Shown: one piece after another, positions 50,719 to 54,088 of the stretch
How positions within the stretch are numbered: the first letter of the stretch is position 1
How the letters are laid out: the number at the start of each line of letters is the position of its first letter
Assembly: GCA_026986905.1 (NCBI GenBank)
Contig: JALSNQ010000006.1
Coordinates: 87,634-141,721 of the forward strand
Direction: 5' to 3'
DNA: 54,088 nt
Origin: Thermofilaceae archaeon
GTDB lineage: Archaea; Thermoproteota; Thermoprotei; Thermofilales; Thermofilaceae
Notes under the pieces: generated by a model
The model's input: only the letters and a program-made list of their open reading frames with translations
What the model was told of the DNA's origin: nothing
Database searches by the model: none
Translations under genes and position numbers: made by a program

Positions 50719-51756
50719 ATGGTAAAGGAGGTAAGAATATATATAGGAAGAGACAGGGGGTCGCTAGAGCTTTTCAGGACAATAAACGAGATACTGCGTT
50801 CCCTCCCTCCAGGCGAGAGGCCCAGGCTAAAGGTGAAGACCTTCAAGATAAAGAATCCGGCGGAGTTCAAGGCTTTCATAAAGCAGCTCGAGGAACTTTT
50901 CGGCGGCATGTACACCGTGGAGATAAGAAAGTACGGGATAGAGGCTATACCGGCAATCGTAGTCGACGGTGAAAAGGTTCTAGAAGGAAAATACCCTACA
51001 CCCGAGGAGCTTAGAGAGCTGATACTGGGCGTAGGCGCGCTCCTAGAAAGCCCCGCTGCGGAGCAGCCGGCTCCACCCCCTATAGCCGAGAGCAAGGTTG
51101 AGGAAAAACAGCCGCCCATCGAGATAAAAGAGGTTACGCCTATCCCCCCGGTCGCGCCGACCACCATAGAAGAGCCCACTCCCCCCGCCGTAGAAGTGAC
51201 AGGGAAAACCGTCGCGTCGACGGAGGAGGAACAGCCGGTGGAATTGAAGGTTGCCCCCGAGGCTGTGGGAGAGGAGCCAGAGCCGCGTGCCCCGCCCCTC
51301 TCCAGTGTAGAGGAAGGTGGGGTAAAGCGGGGCGTCGTAGTAGAGCCTGAAGAGTTCAAGCTTGACGAGGAGCCTTTACCCCCCTTAACAAGGGAGAGGG
51401 CGGCAGAACCCTCCAAGCCCCCTCTAGCGCCTCCACCGTCAGAAGAACAGATAAGGCGTATAGAGCCCACGCCCCTACCTCGCCTCAAGCCAAGGCCTCC
51501 CCCGCCCTCTCCGCCCGTAAAGCCTAAGCCGCCAAGCCCGCCGGCCCAGGCTATCGTACCCCCTGTCGAATCAGCCCCCCGGAGGCCGCCAGAGGAAGTG
51601 TCGGCGCCAGAGACGCGGGAAGAGAAGGTAGACCTAAGCAAGACATGCCTTACCTGTATATTCTACTCAAAGGAGCGGAAACGCTGCACGTTATACCACA
51701 TACCCATAGAAGATCCCTACCATCCGCCGCCAATATGCGAGAGGGTTAAAAAGTAG
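50719..51756 (+). CDS. Thioredoxin-like/proline-rich/Cys-rich protein
   Basis: Three parts can be seen. Residues about 1-105 look like a thioredoxin/glutaredoxin-like fold (IEAIPAIVVDGEKVLEGKYP with the cis-Pro pattern IPAIVVDG) but with no CxxC. About 110-300 is a proline- and glutamate-rich linker with no predicted structure. The last 40 residues hold a C-x2-C-x9-C-x16-C module (CLTCIFYSKERKRC). The linker suggests a tether between domains. A TATA-like TTTATGATATATG precedes the ATG. Not recognised as a named family. Confidence 0.65.
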   Translation: MVKEVRIYIGRDRGSLELFRTINEILRSLPPGERPRLKVKTFKIKNPAEFKAFIKQLEELFGGMYTVEIRKYGIEAIPAIVVDGEKVLEGKYPTPEELRELILGVGALLESPAAEQPAPPPIAESKVEEKQPPIEIKEVTPIPPVAPTTIEEPTPPAVEVTGKTVASTEEEQPVELKVAPEAVGEEPEPRAPPLSSVEEGGVKRGVVVEPEEFKLDEEPLPPLTRERAAEPSKPPLAPPPSEEQIRRIEPTPLPRLKPRPPPPSPPVKPKPPSPPAQAIVPPVESAPRRPPEEVSAPETREEKVDLSKTCLTCIFYSKERKRCTLYHIPIEDPYHPPPICERVKK

Positions 51757-51808
51757 CCCATGCGGCAGCAATAAGTAGCACTCGGACACTACTCACCCAG
51801 GGATTTTC

Positions 51809-53605
51809 ATGCCTGAAGGCGATATGCTTTATCGCAGACTTGTCGAGTTCTACGAAAAAATCGAGAAGACCACGAGCCGTATAGCGATGACGGAGTACCT
51901 CGTTGCTCTCTTCAAGGAGACCCCCGTGGAGGTTCTCGACAAGGTGATATATTTAACCCAGGGCAAGTTGCGCCCGGACTATGAGGGCGTAGAGCTAGGC
52001 GTTGCGGAGAAGCTGACGTTGAGGGCTATAGCTAGGGCAGTGGGCGTCTCGCAGGGCAAGGTTGAGGAGCTGTACAAGAAGCTGGGGGATCCGGGGCTTA
52101 CAGCCCAACAGTTGCTGGAGAAGTATAGGGCCGGCGGCTTAACAGCCTTTCTGGGAGGCGCGGCCGTGACGCAGCCGCTGACGGTGAGGAGGGTGTACGA
52201 CTCTCTAATGAAGATAGCTAAAGCACAGGGGGAGGGATCCCAGGATGTAAAAGTTAACACCCTCGTCTCTCTGCTTCGGGACGCCGAGCCCATAGAGGCC
52301 AAGTACCTTGTACGCACGGTTACCGGCAGGCTGAGGCTGGGGGTGGCCGACATGACTATTCTCGACGCGCTGGCCATAGCCTTTACGGGCAAAAAGGCGG
52401 CTAGAACTGTTCTAGAGAAAGCCTACACGAAGCACCCAGACCTCGGATACATAGCGACCGTGCTGGCCAGGGAGGGTCTCGACAAACTAAAGGAGATGAA
52501 AATCCAGGTGGGCATCCCTATACTGCCTATGCTTGCGGAGAGGCTGAGCGACCCCCAGGAAATACTTGACAAGCTCGGCGGAAAGTGCCTAGCCGAGTAT
52601 AAGTATGATGGCGAGAGGGTACAGGCCCACCGGAAGGGGGACAAGGTGTGGCTATTCAGCAGGAGGCTCGAGAATATAACTCATCACTACCCCGACGTCG
52701 TCGAGTACGTGAAACGGCTGAAGAGCGACGAGTTCGTAGTTGAGGGAGAAGTTGTCGCAGTGGACCCCAACACAGGCGACATGCTGCCCTTCCAGGAACT
52801 CATGCATAGGAGGCGCAAATACGACGTTGAAAAAGCCATGGAGGAGTACCCGGTGAGGATCTATCTCTTCGACATAGTGTACAGGGAGGGTGAAGAGCTG
52901 ATAGAGCTCCCGTTGCCAGAGCGGAAGAAGCATTTATCCGAGATAACAGCGGAGGACGACCACGTCAGGCTGGCCGTAGGCAAGATAATCGTTAACCCCC
53001 GCGACCTCATGCTTTTCTTTGAACAGGCAATAAGCGAGGGCTGTGAAGGCCTGATGTGCAAGTCCATAGGGCCTGAGAGCATCTACCAGATGGGTGCGAG
53101 GGGGTGGCTCTGGATCAAGTTTAAGCGAGACTACAGGATGGAGATGACGGACACAGTGGATCTCGTAGTGGTGGGCGCTTTTTATGGCAGGGGTAAAAGG
53201 GCTGGAACATACGGGGCATTGCTGATGGCCGCGTATTCCCCCGAAGAAGACGTGTTTAAGACTGTGTGCAAGGTTGGCAGCGGCTTCACGGACGAGGATC
53301 TGGCAAAGCTGCCCGGCCTCTTAGAGCCCTACAAGATAGACCACAGGCACCCAAGAGTCGTCTCGAAGATAGAGGCTGACGTCTGGTTCGTGCCGGCAAT
53401 CGTGCTGGAGATAATTGGCGCCGAAATAACCCTAAGCCCTCTCCACACGTGCTGCCTAAACAGTATCCAGGAGGGAGCTGGACTAGCGATACGTTTTCCG
53501 CGTTTCACGGGCCGATACCGGTTCGACAAGAAGCCTGAACAGGCTACCACTGAACGTGAGCTCATCGAGATGTATAAAAGCCAGAAAAAGACCGTCCTGA
53601 GGTGA
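51809..53605 (+). CDS. lig: ATP-dependent DNA ligase
   Basis: This replicative ligase seals nicks, for example after Okazaki-fragment processing. The order is: N-terminal DNA-binding domain (about 1-220), adenylation domain with the nucleotide-accepting lysine (Lys265 in KYDGERV), FVVEGEVVA, YLFDIVY and WIKFKRDY, then the OB domain. The length of 598 residues is typical. The start is ATG 51809; ATG 51824 (MLYRRLVEF) is an alternative. It converges with the last gene with 4 nt between stops. Confidence 0.96.
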   Translation: MPEGDMLYRRLVEFYEKIEKTTSRIAMTEYLVALFKETPVEVLDKVIYLTQGKLRPDYEGVELGVAEKLTLRAIARAVGVSQGKVEELYKKLGDPGLTAQQLLEKYRAGGLTAFLGGAAVTQPLTVRRVYDSLMKIAKAQGEGSQDVKVNTLVSLLRDAEPIEAKYLVRTVTGRLRLGVADMTILDALAIAFTGKKAARTVLEKAYTKHPDLGYIATVLAREGLDKLKEMKIQVGIPILPMLAERLSDPQEILDKLGGKCLAEYKYDGERVQAHRKGDKVWLFSRRLENITHHYPDVVEYVKRLKSDEFVVEGEVVAVDPNTGDMLPFQELMHRRRKYDVEKAMEEYPVRIYLFDIVYREGEELIELPLPERKKHLSEITAEDDHVRLAVGKIIVNPRDLMLFFEQAISEGCEGLMCKSIGPESIYQMGARGWLWIKFKRDYRMEMTDTVDLVVVGAFYGRGKRAGTYGALLMAAYSPEEDVFKTVCKVGSGFTDEDLAKLPGLLEPYKIDHRHPRVVSKIEADVWFVPAIVLEIIGAEITLSPLHTCCLNSIQEGAGLAIRFPRFTGRYRFDKKPEQATTERELIEMYKSQKKTVLR

Positions 53606-53609
53606 GCGG

Positions 53610-54088
53610 TCACCGCTCCCGCTGAACCATCTTGTCGAGGGTCCAGCGTAGGGTGTTTTTGATTTCCTTAATATCGCCGGGGCCGCCTCCCCCTCTTCCA
53701 TAATTCCTTATCACGATTTCCTTTATCACGCCCTCCTCGTCCTCCTCGACGTCGTAGCTGAAGGCCTCTTCGGGCCTTATAGCTCCCTGTGCAATGAGGT
53801 CTTCTGCGCGGCGCCTATATCCTTCGAGCACTTTTCTCAGGAAGAAGGCTCTAAACGGCGGCGTGGTTGAGTGGAAGGGCCTCAGGGTTTTTATCACTAT
53901 CCTGTCGGGGAAAACATACATCTTTGCCAGGGCCTCGCCCGTGCGTGAAACAATAGGTATTACTTGGCTCGCCTCTTCCAAGCTAACCTGTTCCTCCACC
54001 TTCCCGCCTTCCGCCGCGGCGGGGCTTAACTCCGCGCTCTGAGCTTGAGGCGGCTGCTGTAACTGGGAGGCTCTCACAAAGCTTTGAG
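53610..54088 (-). CDS. Unknown protein, possibly cut by window edge
   Basis: The frame has no stop between the GTG at 54077 and the window end, so the true start may lie outside. The visible part has a low-complexity Gln/Pro/Ala N-terminus, then a compact region (EALAKMYVFPDRIVIKTLRP, FFLRKVLEGYRRRAEDLIAQ) and an acidic stretch (DVEEDEEGVIKEIVIRNYGR). A glycine run separates the last helix. I do not recognise it. It converges with ligase. Confidence 0.55.
   Translation of the reverse strand, partial: QSFVRASQLQQPPQAQSAELSPAAAEGGKVEEQVSLEEASQVIPIVSRTGEALAKMYVFPDRIVIKTLRPFHSTTPPFRAFFLRKVLEGYRRRAEDLIAQGAIRPEEAFSYDVEEDEEGVIKEIVIRNYGRGGGGPGDIKEIKNTLRWTLDKMVQRER

Overview
The window is a gene-dense stretch from a hyperthermophilic crenarchaeon. 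Both subunits of topoisomerase VI, TFE, MBF1, aEF1-beta, ribosomal protein L13e, a CDC48/VAT ATPase, Trm56, RIO2, an archaeal-type AdoMet synthetase, an ATP-dependent ligase and a Tes-type tetraether lipid synthase all point to Archaea. L13e, a CdvA-like protein and a giant membrane-anchored S-layer protein favour the Crenarchaeota. A Desulfurococcales/Pyrodictiaceae-type host is my inference only. Promoters look archaeal (A/T-rich TATA boxes about 25-28 nt before RNA starts). GTG and TTG starts, 4-nt ATGA/GTGA overlaps and GGTG-type ribosome binding sites are common. No stretch over 300 bases lacks a gene.

Layout. 1-4800: an unrecognised partial gene diverges from a YchF GTPase that leads into an ECF transporter module (two ATPases plus EcfT, no S component) facing an HTH regulator. 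4880-5170: an intron-containing tRNA-Pro(GGG) and, divergently, what looks like only the 5' half of another tRNA. 5200-9250: zinc ribbon and aEF1-beta, then the minus-strand operon MBF1-HflX-Trm56-TFE and a PUA protein. 9290-12690: small unknown genes, Tes and a CdvA-like PRC-barrel protein. 12700-16600: DUF1512, zinc-ribbon proteins and a PUA/PAPS-reductase/ferredoxin fusion. 16600-28860: top6B-top6A, a Lrp-type RAM protein, DRG GTPase, CDC48, an adenosine-kinase-like protein, Pth2-TruD-TmcA (translation and tRNA modification) and a dihydroorotate-dehydrogenase-like Fe-S protein.

28900-40000: an uncharacterised cluster of paired coiled-coil proteins and Cys4 proteins with a polytopic membrane protein, then L13e, a mini zinc ribbon, LSm, AdoMet synthetase, DUF460, RIO2, a metallophosphoesterase, a HAD phosphatase and a methyltransferase. 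40100-45660: one 1846-residue S-layer protein. 45700-54088: a two-gene RecA-family set (a RadA paralog plus a degenerate partner) overlapping an Rqc2/NEMF homolog, then a Mut7-C nuclease, AMMECR1, a thioredoxin-like/proline-rich protein and DNA ligase.

The most interesting signals are not in the ORF track. They are (i) a tRNA 5' half with its own promoter and no 3' half in the window; (ii) three short intergenic RNAs, each closed by a perfect 7-bp stem around GATGA...CTGA boxes, read here as C/D-box sRNAs of a slightly unusual form, two of which share exact internal spacing; (iii) T-ending codon patches confined to conserved ATPase segments of the RadA paralog and CDC48, suggesting gene conversion; and (iv) small proteins of 46-58 residues below the track's cutoff.
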